Below are positions 25,390 to 35,006 of a stretch of 64,000 bases of DNA, piece by piece. The stretch is from positions 3,410,001 through 3,474,000 of the forward strand of contig NZ_CP149822.1 of assembly GCF_038396755.1 (NCBI RefSeq), written 5' to 3'. The translations under genes were made by a program, and so were the position numbers. This DNA comes from Chitinophaga pollutisoli. Lineage in GTDB: Bacteria > Bacteroidota > Bacteroidia > Chitinophagales > Chitinophagaceae. How positions within the stretch are numbered: the stretch's first letter is position 1; every line of letters begins with the position of its first letter. A model generated the notes under the pieces. That model was not told the DNA's origin. It did no database searches and saw nothing but the letters and a program-made list of their open reading frames with translations.

Positions 25390-25875
25390 ATGACGGAAAA
25401 GGAGTACAACAAATGCGTCGACCTGTACAGCGATAATCTCTTCCGGTTCATCGTGAAGAACCTGGGCCATTCGGAAGATGCCCGGGATGTTGTCCAGAAC
25501 GCATTCGAAATATTATGGAAACACGTTAGTGATGTGCCTTTTGATAAGGCCAAGAGCTACCTGTTCACGGTGGCCTACCATAATATGATTGATCATGTGC
25601 GTAAGGTGAAACGGGTGACATTGGTGGAAGAGTTCCGGGAGGAAACGAAAATTTCAGAACAGAAGATACATAACGCACGGAGTATCATAGAGAAAGCCCT
25701 CGACCGGCTGAGCGACGTCCAGCGATCGCTCATCGTGCTGAAGGATTACGAAGGATACAGTTACGAAGAAATAGGTGAGATCATGAAGCTGAACGCCTCG
25801 CAGGTGAAAGTTTACCTCCACCGGGCCAGGGCGCACCTCAAGGAATATCTCGTGAAAATGGAAAATGTGATTTAG
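25390..25875 (+). CDS. ECF-type RNA polymerase sigma factor
   Basis: A 161-residue sigma-70 family factor. Region 2 (about 8-75) includes DVVQNAFEILWKHV and region 4 (about 105-155) includes YSYEEIGEIMKLNASQVKVYLHRARAHL, the -35-binding helix-turn-helix. It is the first gene of a three-gene unit with a putative anti-sigma factor 25 bp downstream and an outer-membrane barrel protein after that, so it probably responds to an envelope signal. Confidence 0.93.
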   Translation: MTEKEYNKCVDLYSDNLFRFIVKNLGHSEDARDVVQNAFEILWKHVSDVPFDKAKSYLFTVAYHNMIDHVRKVKRVTLVEEFREETKISEQKIHNARSIIEKALDRLSDVQRSLIVLKDYEGYSYEEIGEIMKLNASQVKVYLHRARAHLKEYLVKMENVI

Positions 25876-25900
25876 TTAAGGTATTCAAAATCGGAAATTT

Positions 25901-26938
25901 ATGTCAGTAGACATTCACATATCAAACTACGAGGAGTATCTCTACAATTATGTAGACGGAGAACTCAGCCCCGAAGAAGCCACCGCACTGGAGGCTTTCG
26001 TGGCCGCACACCCCCAGGTGCGAGCGGAGCTCGACCAATTGCTGGCGGTCAAACTGACCCCCGATACCCCCGCATTTGATAATAAGGCTTCCCTATACCG
26101 GCAGGCCGCCGCTCCCGAAAGGAATTACGAAACCGTACTCCTCGAGTACCTCGACGGAGAACTGGCCCCCGCGGAGGCCCGCGCCCTCGAAGCCTTCATG
26201 GACGAACATCCCGCCCTGCGCTCCGAACTGGCGGTCTGGGAAAAGGCACGCCTGCAGCCCGACCTGTCGGTAACCTTCGGCGATAAATCCCCCCTTTACC
26301 GCCATGCTGAAAAGCAACGCGTGGTACGGATGGACCGCCGCCTCTGGTGGGCCGCCGCCGCCATGCTCGCCGGTTCTCTTTTCCTGCTGCGTAATTCCTT
26401 CCGGACCGATGATACCGCGGCGATTCCCCCGCCCGTAGCAGTGGTAAGCCAGCCCGCTTCGCCCGCCGTTATCCCGCCGGCCGAAACCCGGCTGCCCGCC
26501 GCTACAACCGAAACGGAAAATACCGCCGTGCTGGCAGACGCCACGCCGCAACCGCAACCGCGCGCTGCCGTTAAACAGGCGCCGCCCCCCGTCGCACAGG
26601 CCCCCGCGAATGCCGCCGCCCCGGACGCCCTGCGAGACGAAACTCCGGCCACCTCCGGAGCCCTCCTGGCGCTGAATACCCTCGACCGGCCGTCGCCCGG
26701 CGAGGAAGCGCCTGCTGTCGCCGCCGGCATCTCCGGAACGCCCGCCGGCATCCGCCAGCAACCCGCCCCCGCCGTGAAAACGTCTATCGACGTGCAACAT
26801 ACCGCATCACTCGCTACCGCCGCTCCCGAGCCGCCAGGCGAACTGATCATGTCGGTAACGGGCAATGGAATTGAAAGCAAGGTGCTCGATAAAGTGACGA
26901 ACGTTGCGCGCATCTTTGCCAAAAAAAGAAATAAATAA
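25901..26938 (+). CDS. Putative anti-sigma factor with duplicated N-terminal domain
   Basis: A 345-residue single-pass membrane protein. Residues about 9-66 and 73-130 are two copies of the same segment (YEEYLYNYVDGELSPEEA and YETVLLEYLDGELAPAEA, each ending in SLYR or PLYR), resembling the cytoplasmic sigma-binding part of anti-sigma factors. A membrane helix (about 145-162) follows, then a Pro/Ala-rich periplasmic region. No Cys/His zinc motif is present, unlike ZAS-type anti-sigmas. Position directly after the ECF gene supports the role. Confidence 0.78.
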   Translation: MSVDIHISNYEEYLYNYVDGELSPEEATALEAFVAAHPQVRAELDQLLAVKLTPDTPAFDNKASLYRQAAAPERNYETVLLEYLDGELAPAEARALEAFMDEHPALRSELAVWEKARLQPDLSVTFGDKSPLYRHAEKQRVVRMDRRLWWAAAAMLAGSLFLLRNSFRTDDTAAIPPPVAVVSQPASPAVIPPAETRLPAATTETENTAVLADATPQPQPRAAVKQAPPPVAQAPANAAAPDALRDETPATSGALLALNTLDRPSPGEEAPAVAAGISGTPAGIRQQPAPAVKTSIDVQHTASLATAAPEPPGELIMSVTGNGIESKVLDKVTNVARIFAKKRNK

Positions 26939-26971
26939 TCATCCAACTAACCGGTAAAACGGGATAGAAAT

Positions 26972-27907
26972 ATGAAATGTAAAATTTTACTCAGTTGCTT
27001 ACTGGTATTCGTTTCCGCCGCCGTCTTCGCACAGAAGCCGGCAGCGATCGACACCATTCAGATCAAGGGACTGGTGATCATCAAAGGCAGGAACGCCGAC
27101 GGGAAAAATGTGTTCAGAGCCTACCAGGACACTGCCTACGCCCGCCAGAAACTCAAGAAGAACCTCCATACCCGCTGGTTCGTATTCGACCTGGGATTCA
27201 ACAACTACCGCGATAAAAGCGATTACGGCGGCGCAATGATCATGTCGCTGCACCCGGCCAATACCTCAGGATGGTATATGGACAATAAACAGGCGAGTAT
27301 AACTTTCGGAAAAAGCTACGACTACTCCGGCGCTGCACTTAACAGCTTCGCTCCCCGCATGGCCAGTGAACCGCTGTCGCCCTCCGAATTCAAGCTGATC
27401 CCCGGGAAGTCGGTAAACTTCAATCTCTGGATCATCATGCAGCGCCTCAATCTTTATAAACATAAACTCAACCTCGTTTACGCTGCCGGCCTGGAAATGA
27501 ATAATTACCGGTTTGCCCGCAACATCAGCTACATACCGGGTTATCCTACCACCATCATCCGGGATTCGGTGAACTTTTCCAAGAATAAGTTGTTTGTACA
27601 ATATCTGTCCGTCCCATTGATGCTGAATTATACAGCCAATCCTGCCCGGCCCAACCGCTCATTTAAATTCAGCGCGGGCGTAATGGGCGGATATCTGTTG
27701 AAAGCACGCACCAAGCAAGTGAGCGAAGAGAGAGGCAAGGTACGGTTGACCGACGAGTTTAGCCTGAACAAATGGCGGTTCGGGCTGACCGGAGAAATTG
27801 GTTACGGTCCCATCAAATTATACAGCAATTTCGCCCTGACCCCACTTCACGATTACGGGCTGGAGCAGTATCCATTTTCCGTTGGTTTTAGGTTTAACGG
27901 ATTCTAA
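26972..27907 (+). CDS. Outer-membrane beta-barrel protein (PorT-like)
   Basis: A 311-residue exported protein with a signal peptide (about 1-20, ending VFAQ) and alternating hydrophobic/polar strands that end in an aromatic residue (VGFRFNGF), as expected for an outer-membrane barrel. It resembles the PorT-type outer membrane beta-barrel family of Bacteroidota. It follows the anti-sigma gene by 33 bp and is likely under the same ECF control. Substrate or function is unknown. Confidence 0.8.
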   Translation: MKCKILLSCLLVFVSAAVFAQKPAAIDTIQIKGLVIIKGRNADGKNVFRAYQDTAYARQKLKKNLHTRWFVFDLGFNNYRDKSDYGGAMIMSLHPANTSGWYMDNKQASITFGKSYDYSGAALNSFAPRMASEPLSPSEFKLIPGKSVNFNLWIIMQRLNLYKHKLNLVYAAGLEMNNYRFARNISYIPGYPTTIIRDSVNFSKNKLFVQYLSVPLMLNYTANPARPNRSFKFSAGVMGGYLLKARTKQVSEERGKVRLTDEFSLNKWRFGLTGEIGYGPIKLYSNFALTPLHDYGLEQYPFSVGFRFNGF

Positions 27908-28028
27908 TTTGTACTTTAGATCCGATTTTCTAGATCACGGAAACTTGGCTTCGTCTGGTAGATGGCAAAGCGACCCGGCGAATGATATATCCTATAAACC
28001 GAGTAAAACTCCCAAAAAGTAGAGAAGT

Positions 28029-28361
28029 ATGCGTTCTATCCTGATGTTTCTTGCAGTGGTTGGTGGCATTGTGACCATGCATGCGAGTAATCTGAAATTA
28101 CCTGACACACCTGAACCGGCGCTTCAGGGCGAAAAATCCCCCGTAGCCATACCCGGAAGTGCGAAAGCGCTGCCGGCCCCCGACGCTTCGGAAGCAGTGG
28201 TATATATGCCCGATAGCGTATTCCACGTGTACCGGGACCACAATCTTTTCGTCACAGATCACTATCATGTGCTGTATGTGAAAACCGACACGGTGTTCCT
28301 CACTACGCAAAGTCCTGAAAACCACCGAAAGGTGATGGCAACCAACGTTTTATTCCAGTAA
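28029..28361 (+). CDS. Small exported protein of unknown function
   Basis: A 110-residue protein with a likely signal peptide (MRSILMFLAVVGGIVTMHAS, cleavage near 20), then a Pro/Ala-rich segment and a C-terminal half with YMPDSVFHVYRDHNLF. No family recognised. It is transcribed with the preceding genes' orientation and is followed about 110 bp later by a strong terminator. Confidence 0.6.
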   Translation: MRSILMFLAVVGGIVTMHASNLKLPDTPEPALQGEKSPVAIPGSAKALPAPDASEAVVYMPDSVFHVYRDHNLFVTDHYHVLYVKTDTVFLTTQSPENHRKVMATNVLFQ

Positions 28362-28470
28362 TCGTTCCCGGCTGAATTCTTAAGCGCCCGCCGCCCCGGC
28401 AGGGTTAACCTGCAGGCAATCTCGATGGAATTCCTGGACGGGTTATCGATTTTGATTATAAATCACTTGC

Positions 28471-28496
28471 AAGAGCGCCGGCCGCGCTCTTTTTTG
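28471..28496 (+). terminator. Terminator after the small exported protein gene
   Basis: AAGAGCGC and GCGCTCTT form an 8 bp stem with a CGGCC loop, followed by TTTT. It probably ends the ECF operon. Confidence 0.85.
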
Positions 28497-28564
28497 TTTG
28501 CACAATATTCGGTTTATACCCGCGTTAATCTTCTTACATAAACTGAATAACCGACTGTATATCC

Positions 28565-29119
28565 ATGTGGCGCATTTGCTGTCTGATCGTCCTTTTGCCG
28601 CTTTTTGCGTTTGAGCACAATAATTCCGACCTCTACAGCGTTCGGCTGAATCCTTCCCGCATCGATGCGGACAAAGTTTTCCTGCTGATCGACAAGAGCG
28701 ACTACCGGATGTATGTGTATGAGGATGTTACGTTAATTAAAATTTACAAAGTCGTTTTCGGCAGCAACGACCAGTCCGACAAGCGGGTGGAAGGCGACAA
28801 GCGCACACCCAACGGTACTTTCCGCATTTCGCAGAAGCGTATGGATAACCGTTGGAGCCGTTTTATGCTGCTCGATTATCCCAACCACGAATCCGTGGAA
28901 AAGCACGAGCGCCGTGTGGCGCGTGGGGAAGTGAATTCGGGGGCGAGCCTTGGCGGGGGCATTGGTATCCACGGCGTGGAATATAACGCAGGCATCAGGG
29001 ATTTTTATGTGGACCGCCGCATTAACTGGACGCTAGGTTGCGTCAGCCTCAAGAATGGCGATGTGAATGAGATTTATAATGTGGTGAAAGTAGGAACGCC
29101 GGTTGTGATCCGGCAATAA
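28565..29119 (+). CDS. L,D-transpeptidase family protein (YkuD domain)
   Basis: A 184-residue exported protein (hydrophobic N-terminus, about 4-17) with a YkuD domain: VFLLIDKSDYRMYVYE, KRTPNGTFRIS, GIHGVE and the catalytic-cysteine motif TLGCVSL with Cys159. Family members make 3-3 peptidoglycan cross-links or attach proteins to the wall. The usual Ser/Thr-His-Gly-Cys here has Leu in place of His, as in some YkuD subfamilies, so the exact activity is uncertain. Confidence 0.82.
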   Translation: MWRICCLIVLLPLFAFEHNNSDLYSVRLNPSRIDADKVFLLIDKSDYRMYVYEDVTLIKIYKVVFGSNDQSDKRVEGDKRTPNGTFRISQKRMDNRWSRFMLLDYPNHESVEKHERRVARGEVNSGASLGGGIGIHGVEYNAGIRDFYVDRRINWTLGCVSLKNGDVNEIYNVVKVGTPVVIRQ

Positions 29120-29150
29120 TCAAGTCTCCAAATGTGACCATATAAAAAAG

Positions 29151-29177
29151 AAGAGGGATACCACGGTATCCCTCTTT
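29151..29177. terminator. Shared terminator of the transpeptidase gene and acs
   Basis: AAGAGGGATACC and GGTATCCCTCTT are complementary, a 12 bp dyad with a very short tip. On the minus strand it is followed by a T-rich tail suited to ending acs; on the plus strand the tail is weaker. Confidence 0.8.
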
Positions 29178-29197
29178 GCATTCGTATGTGTTAAGAA

Positions 29198-31111
29198 TTA
29201 AATTCTGTTTCGCTTGATTTCCTCCACCACGGCAGGATCCAGCAGGGTGGTGGTATCGCCGAGGTTGTCGAGCTCGCCTTCCGCGATTTTGCGGAGGATG
29301 CGGCGCATGATTTTGCCGGACCGGGTTTTCGGCAGGCCGGAAACGAACTGGATTTTATCGGGTTTGGCGATGGGGCCGATGATGCGGGCCACGGTTTGCA
29401 TGATATCTTTTTTCGTAAGCTCGGGATCTTTGACATGGAGCTCGGAGATCACGAAAGCATAGATGCCCTGACCTTTGATATCGTGCGGGTACCCTACCAC
29501 GGCGCTTTCCACAACACCTGCGTGCATATTGATCGCGTTTTCCACTTCGGCAGTGCCGATGCGGTGGCCGCTTACGTTGAGCACATCGTCGACCCGACCG
29601 GTGATGCGGTAATATCCGTCTTCGTCGCGGAGGCAGCCGTCGCCGGTGAAGTAGAGGTTTTCGTAAGTGGAGAAATAAGTGGTGCGGCAGCGTTCATGGT
29701 CGCCGTAAGTAGTGCGGATCATGCCGGGCCAGGGGAATTTGATGCAGAGGTTGCCGTTCACGCCATTACCGGTGATTTCCTGGCCGTTTTCGTCCACTAG
29801 CACGGGTTGGATGCCGGGCAGCGGAAGCGTGGCATAGCCGGGTTTTTCGGGGGTGATGCCTGCGATGGGTGCAATCATCACACCACCGGTTTCGGTTTGC
29901 CACCAGGTATCGGTGATGGGGCATCTGCCTTTGCCGATCTGGTCTTTATACCAATGCCATGCTTCTTCGTTGATGGGCTCGCCTACGGTTCCGAGGGTGG
30001 TGAGGGAGCTGAGGTCTTTGTGGTTGACAGGTCCCAGGCCAAAGCCCATGAGGCTGCGGATGGCAGTGGGAGCGGTGTAGAGGATGTTCACGCGGAATTT
30101 GTCCACGATATCCCAGAAGCGCCCGGCGTCGGGATATGTGGGAACGCCTTCGAACATGAGTGTAGTGGCACCTGCGCTGAGGGGGCCGTACACGATGTAG
30201 GAGTGCCCGGTGATCCAGCCGATGTCGGCCGTGCAGAAGTATACCTGGCCGGGTTTGTACTGGAAAGTATTGATGAATGTGTAGTTCGCATAAACCATGT
30301 AGCCGGCGCAGGTGTGCACCACGCCTTTGGGCTTGCCGGTGGAGCCGGAGGTGTAGAGAATGAAGAGCATGTCTTCCGCATCCATTTCTTCAGCAGGAAC
30401 GGGCGGGTTGCCTTGCGTTTCCACGGCTTTGATTTCATCTTCCCACCAAACGTCGCGGCCTTTGAGCATGCTCACGGGCGTGCGGGTGCGGGTGCAGACG
30501 ATCACTTTTTTCACGGAAGGGCATGCCATCAGGGCATCGTCGATCACGGATTTGAGCGGGATGTCTTTCGCGCCGCGGAAAGCCCCGTCGCAAGTGATCA
30601 CCAGGCTCGCCTGCGCGTCCTGGATACGGTCGGCGATCGACTGGGCGCTGAAGCCTCCGAACACCACCGAGTGGATGGCGCCGATGCGCGCGCAGGCCAG
30701 CACGGCGATGGCCAGTTCGGGAATCATCCCCATATAAATACAAATGCGGTCGCCTTTCTTCACGCCGTTATTCTTCAGCACATTGGCGAACTGGCAAACC
30801 TTATTGTACAATTCACGGTAAGTAAGTACGCGGTGGCGCTCTTCCGGATCGTTGGGCTCCCAGATGATGGCGGGCTGATTACCCAAAGTGCCGAGGTGGC
30901 GGTCCAGGCAGTTCTCCGTAATATTCATCTTCGCCCCGGTAAACCATTTTACTTCCGGTTGCTTGAAATCCCATTCCAGCACTTTATCCCACTTGCGGCG
31001 CCAATAAAAATGATCCGCCACATTGGCCCAGAATCCTTCAGGATCGGTTACACTGTGCTGCCAGGCCTGCTTATAATCGTCAAAACTCTTGAGTTGGTAC
31101 GGGTACGACAT
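29198..31111 (-). CDS. acs: Acetyl-CoA synthetase (acetate-CoA ligase)
   Basis: AMP-forming acetyl-CoA synthetase, 637 residues, converting acetate, ATP and CoA to acetyl-CoA through acetyl-AMP. Motifs in order: YTSGSTGKPKGVVHT (the AMP-binding P-loop), DIGWITGHSY, TWWQTETGG, YFTGDGCLRDEDGY, ITGRVDDVLNVSGHR, and the C-terminal PKTRSGKIMRR whose Lys is the usual acetylation site. Length and start (MSYPYQLKSF) fit the family. It is a single-gene unit. Confidence 0.96.
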   Translation of the reverse strand: MSYPYQLKSFDDYKQAWQHSVTDPEGFWANVADHFYWRRKWDKVLEWDFKQPEVKWFTGAKMNITENCLDRHLGTLGNQPAIIWEPNDPEERHRVLTYRELYNKVCQFANVLKNNGVKKGDRICIYMGMIPELAIAVLACARIGAIHSVVFGGFSAQSIADRIQDAQASLVITCDGAFRGAKDIPLKSVIDDALMACPSVKKVIVCTRTRTPVSMLKGRDVWWEDEIKAVETQGNPPVPAEEMDAEDMLFILYTSGSTGKPKGVVHTCAGYMVYANYTFINTFQYKPGQVYFCTADIGWITGHSYIVYGPLSAGATTLMFEGVPTYPDAGRFWDIVDKFRVNILYTAPTAIRSLMGFGLGPVNHKDLSSLTTLGTVGEPINEEAWHWYKDQIGKGRCPITDTWWQTETGGVMIAPIAGITPEKPGYATLPLPGIQPVLVDENGQEITGNGVNGNLCIKFPWPGMIRTTYGDHERCRTTYFSTYENLYFTGDGCLRDEDGYYRITGRVDDVLNVSGHRIGTAEVENAINMHAGVVESAVVGYPHDIKGQGIYAFVISELHVKDPELTKKDIMQTVARIIGPIAKPDKIQFVSGLPKTRSGKIMRRILRKIAEGELDNLGDTTTLLDPAVVEEIKRNRI

Positions 31112-31230
31112 GATACCAGATAGATTAAAATGTTTATAACAGTTTTTTTAACGGGCCTTAAATTTAATCAATTAAGTTTGAACAATATCAAATAATGGCT
31201 AAATATCATTGGAATTGATTCAATAACGAC

Positions 31231-31258
31231 AAACGCCCGGCGCAACCACCGGGCGTTT
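31231..31258. terminator. Hairpin after the TPR gene
   Basis: AAACGCCCGG and CCGGGCGTTT form a 10 bp stem with an 8-base loop, 20 bp after the stop of the minus-strand TPR gene. T runs are weak on both sides. Confidence 0.6.
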
Positions 31259-31278
31259 GAAATATCATGGAACCCTTG

Positions 31279-32421
31279 CTACTGAAGGGTTTTGACACGC
31301 TCCTTTACGTAAGTGTGGATTTCAGTTTCGTTTTTCGTTTCCGGCTTCGCGCTTTTCAGGTAAAGCTGGTAGTGCTTTCGGGCCTTTTGCGGATCCTGCA
31401 TATGCTGGTCGTAAATCACCGCGATCCCATATTGCCGCATCGGCTGTTTGAACAAATAATGCGCCGTGTCGTAGTGGCTGATCGCCGCACGGTAATTTTT
31501 CATCTTCTCGAAATTTCCCGCCATCGCCGCGTAATAGTTATCCAGCGATTTGGATTTCGCCATATCAATGCACTCCTGCAAAAGCGCGTTGCTCTTTTCG
31601 TATTGTTTCATCTCTCCATACGACAACGCCGCATAATACTTTACGAATTCCGGCGCTTCCCCCAACAGCTCCACCATAAAATCATGCACCCGCACGCAGC
31701 TGTCGTATAGCTTCATCCGGTAATAAGTGCCGGCGAGGTAACTGTACGCTACCGGCGCAAATGCCCGCTGTTCCATGATCTGGCGGCCATATACCAGCGC
31801 CTCCGGGAACCGGTTGAGGAGGTACGAGGATTTCACCAGCTTCGTATTGACAATAATATTCGAGCTGTCGGTCTGATGGTATTTTTTCAACAGGCTGTCG
31901 GCCCGGAGGTAAGCTTCTTTATCCATGCAATCGTCCGCGAGAAAAATCACCACGGCCGGATCGTTGGGCTGAATGGCGTAAGCCTTCTCCATATAAACCG
32001 AGGCAGAGTCTTGCATGCCCGTCACATTTGAACAGGCGCGGGCCAGCTGCTTCCAGCAGGCGGCATTGTCCGGCCGCAATTCCACGAGGCGCTGAAAATG
32101 GACGATCGCAGTGGCATATTGCTGCGCCTGTACCGCTATATTTCCCAGTTGCTGATGCGCGGTAACATGATCGGGCGCGATAGTAAGGATGGTTTTGTAG
32201 AAGTGAGCCGCTTCCGTCAACTGCGCATTTTGGTAATATGCATTGGCGAGAATCACCAGCCCGTTGGGATGCTGCGGCTTAACGGTTTGTTCCATATACC
32301 GGATCACCTCCTCGTATTGCTGGTGCTGGAGGTAGCCCATCAGTAAATCGTTGTCAACTTTATCCTGCGCGGATATGCCGCCGCAAAACAGCACAAACAG
32401 GAGCATAAGTGGGATTCGCAT
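31279..32421 (-). CDS. Exported tetratricopeptide repeat protein
   Basis: A 380-residue periplasmic protein with a signal peptide (about 1-18, ending GISAQ) and at least six TPR units across about 25-370, several with the A-x3-G/Y pattern (for example AIVHFQRLVELRPDNAACW). TPR proteins are scaffolds for protein complexes; a specific partner is not indicated. It lies 54 bp after the MscS-type gene on the same strand and may be co-transcribed with it. Confidence 0.82.
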   Translation of the reverse strand: MRIPLMLLFVLFCGGISAQDKVDNDLLMGYLQHQQYEEVIRYMEQTVKPQHPNGLVILANAYYQNAQLTEAAHFYKTILTIAPDHVTAHQQLGNIAVQAQQYATAIVHFQRLVELRPDNAACWKQLARACSNVTGMQDSASVYMEKAYAIQPNDPAVVIFLADDCMDKEAYLRADSLLKKYHQTDSSNIIVNTKLVKSSYLLNRFPEALVYGRQIMEQRAFAPVAYSYLAGTYYRMKLYDSCVRVHDFMVELLGEAPEFVKYYAALSYGEMKQYEKSNALLQECIDMAKSKSLDNYYAAMAGNFEKMKNYRAAISHYDTAHYLFKQPMRQYGIAVIYDQHMQDPQKARKHYQLYLKSAKPETKNETEIHTYVKERVKTLQ

Positions 32422-32475
32422 TTCGTGGATTTTTGCTAAAACTAAGAATTTAGTTGATAACTAAAAATTAAAGTT

Positions 32476-34893
32476 TCAGGGTTGGGATGGAGGGAGGGAT
32501 GCGGCATCTGCGGGAGGAGGCGCTTCGCCGCGGATATGCACGTCCTGCTGGGGGAAAGGTATTTCGATCCCGTGACTGTTGAGCGAATCGTAAATCGTGC
32601 GCAGCAGATCGGATTTCACCGTCAGCCCCACATTGATATCCGTCCAGAACAACACCCGGAAGTCCACGGAGCTGTCGTTCAGCAAATGAATAACGACCAG
32701 CGGCGCGGGGTATTGCTGAATCGCTTCTTGCGCCTTTACCGCCGCTTCCAGCAGGGCCTGCGCTTGCTTCAGATCGGAGCCGTAAGCCACGCCCACGATG
32801 AGCTCGCTGCGTTTCAGCTGGGTAGTCAGCGTCCAGTTGGTGATGTGTTGGGAAAGCAGGTCGCCGTTCGGAACGATCACCACCGAGCCCTCCACCGTGG
32901 CGATCTTGCTGGCGCGGATGCCGATCTCCTTGACCGTACCGCTCTGCGTGCCGATGTCCACCACATCCCCGATTTCCACCGGCTTTTCGAAAGCCAGTAT
33001 TACGCCCGACACGAGGTTGTTCACAATGTTCTGCAAACCGAAACCGATGCCCACGCTCAGTGCGCCGATGATGATGGTAAGCTTGTCCATCGGGATCCCC
33101 GACGCTGTGAACGCCAGTAAAATCCCAGCGCCCAGCACACCCAGCCGGATGAGCAAAACCGCGCTGTTCCAGCGGTTCTTCTTCACCGAGCCCGAATCGT
33201 CCTGGTGCCCGAAGATGAACATCATCACCTTACTGATCTGGAACGAGATCCAGATCACCGCCACGAAAATAAAAATGCTCGAAAAGCTGAACGTGGTGTT
33301 GCCGAGCTTGCGTTCCGCTTCCAGGAAAAGCAACACTTCGTCGCGGATGATGCTGTAGATATTGAGGTTGCGCAGCAAAATAACGAACCACGCTACCGCA
33401 GCCAGCAGGTACAGCGTGGAGCGGAGGCTTTCGCGGATGCGGTTGAAATCGAGGAAGGCGGCGAAGCGGCTGTTGGATTTGCTGGCTTCGAGATGAAGGT
33501 AAAATGTTTCGAAAAGCAATTGCACGAGCACAACGAGCGCCTGCGCGGAAATGAGCCCGAACACGGCGCTTATACCGAAGAACTTGGCGAGCATCACGCG
33601 GCCGAAAAGATTGGTCAGCATCGCGGCGATGAACATCCCCATGGCGAGATAGACTACCAGCCGCGTATATTTCGGCCAGTTATAGGCGCTTTCCTGTTCC
33701 TGTTTCCGGAGGAAAAACCAGCACACCAGCAGCATGGCCACCTGCAGGAAAAATTGCGCCCATCTTTCCAGGAAAGAATTCTGCAACAAAAGGTTAAGCA
33801 GTGCGTAACCCAGGTACACCGACAACATGATCCCCCATTGCCAGCGCATCCATACAGGCATTTCGCGCGTTTGCAGCAAGCCCACGCACACGGCCAGCAC
33901 GGTCCACAATATCACCATGAAAATGATCGGCGGGTTCGTGTACAGGAAAGGCCCCACCGTGAAGACGAAGATGAGCGAAGTGAGGAGTGGCTGCCTGGCG
34001 GCGTAACGCGTATTGCCGAAAATGCCTTTTTTATCGTGGTGGTATTTTTTGATGCGGTGAATACTGGCGACCAGCCAGCCGAAATACGCGACGAACAGCG
34101 CGAGGTTGAGGAGATGGACGTCCCAGTTGTACCGCAGGTAAAACCGGAAAACGCGGTGCGTGGCCTGGATGGAACCCTCCAACACCTGCGGGAAGTTGTT
34201 TTCATAATCTCCCGGCCGGGCGTCCCAGAGGTTTTTCTCTTCGCGGCCCCAGATATGCTGCTGGGCGTTTTTGAGCTTGAAGTCCACTTCGTCGAGCATA
34301 TCGGTGATGGCGATGTAATTCATGGCCACGCGGTTCTGGAGCAGCCCGATACGCAGGAGGCTGTTGCGGTTGGCCGTATCGGCCTGGAGCCATTTGCGGT
34401 TGAGTTGCGACAGCTGGTTGACGTACAGCGATTGCAGACCGGGATCTTTTGGGAGGCGTTCCAGCACCGTGTCGTGGAGGATGTTGTTGATTTCGGCGGA
34501 CATATCGGTGACAGCGCGGCTGTAGGTCGACAGCGACTGTTGCCAGCGGTTGTGGGTCTGTTCCATTTCGAGGAGGATGACCTGAAGAGCATATAGCGAC
34601 CGGATGTTGAGGAGCCGGGGATTGGCGAGGATGCCGGCGTGGAGGTTTTTGACGAGGCGTTCTGATTCGGGGAGCTCGGCGGATATTTCGGTGGTATCGA
34701 ATCCGCGGCGAAGGGTGTTGTTAACCCGGTTGAGCATTTTGGTGATATTTTCCACGCGCTCCACGGCGTCTGTCACCACGGTGTCGGAGGTTTTTTGCCG
34801 GGCATCGGGGGCGATGGGCGTTTTGGAAGATTGGGCGCTGGCTGCGGCGGAGAGCAGCAGGCAGCAGAGAAGCGCGTAAATACGGGTGATCAT
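32476..34893 (-). CDS. Large mechanosensitive ion channel (MscS/MscK-like)
   Basis: An 805-residue protein with a signal peptide (about 1-20), a periplasmic helical region (about 40-245), some ten membrane segments (about 260-600), then the MscS core: pore helix region with IGALSVGIGFGLQNIVNNLVSG, the beta domain (EKPVEIGDVVDIG, GTVKEIGIRASKI) and the C-terminal alpha/beta domain. Such channels open under osmotic downshock. The Pro-rich end is variable. No partner gene is obvious; the TPR gene follows. Confidence 0.92.
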   Translation of the reverse strand: MITRIYALLCCLLLSAAASAQSSKTPIAPDARQKTSDTVVTDAVERVENITKMLNRVNNTLRRGFDTTEISAELPESERLVKNLHAGILANPRLLNIRSLYALQVILLEMEQTHNRWQQSLSTYSRAVTDMSAEINNILHDTVLERLPKDPGLQSLYVNQLSQLNRKWLQADTANRNSLLRIGLLQNRVAMNYIAITDMLDEVDFKLKNAQQHIWGREEKNLWDARPGDYENNFPQVLEGSIQATHRVFRFYLRYNWDVHLLNLALFVAYFGWLVASIHRIKKYHHDKKGIFGNTRYAARQPLLTSLIFVFTVGPFLYTNPPIIFMVILWTVLAVCVGLLQTREMPVWMRWQWGIMLSVYLGYALLNLLLQNSFLERWAQFFLQVAMLLVCWFFLRKQEQESAYNWPKYTRLVVYLAMGMFIAAMLTNLFGRVMLAKFFGISAVFGLISAQALVVLVQLLFETFYLHLEASKSNSRFAAFLDFNRIRESLRSTLYLLAAVAWFVILLRNLNIYSIIRDEVLLFLEAERKLGNTTFSFSSIFIFVAVIWISFQISKVMMFIFGHQDDSGSVKKNRWNSAVLLIRLGVLGAGILLAFTASGIPMDKLTIIIGALSVGIGFGLQNIVNNLVSGVILAFEKPVEIGDVVDIGTQSGTVKEIGIRASKIATVEGSVVIVPNGDLLSQHITNWTLTTQLKRSELIVGVAYGSDLKQAQALLEAAVKAQEAIQQYPAPLVVIHLLNDSSVDFRVLFWTDINVGLTVKSDLLRTIYDSLNSHGIEIPFPQQDVHIRGEAPPPADAASLPPSQP

Positions 34894-34954
34894 GCCGGAG
34901 GGTTGTTATTGGAAGTTAACTGAAATGTTGATGCAACGGTTCATTTCCGGGCAT

Positions 34955-34976
34955 AAAAAAGGGCCCGCAGGCCCTG
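34955..34976 (-). terminator. Terminator of the 94-residue gene
   Basis: GGGCC and GGCCC form a short GC stem with a 4-base loop; the minus strand continues with TTTTTT. Confidence 0.75.
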
Positions 34977-35006
34977 ATAGTTGTGCAAATCGTTGATAAC
35001 GGTTGA

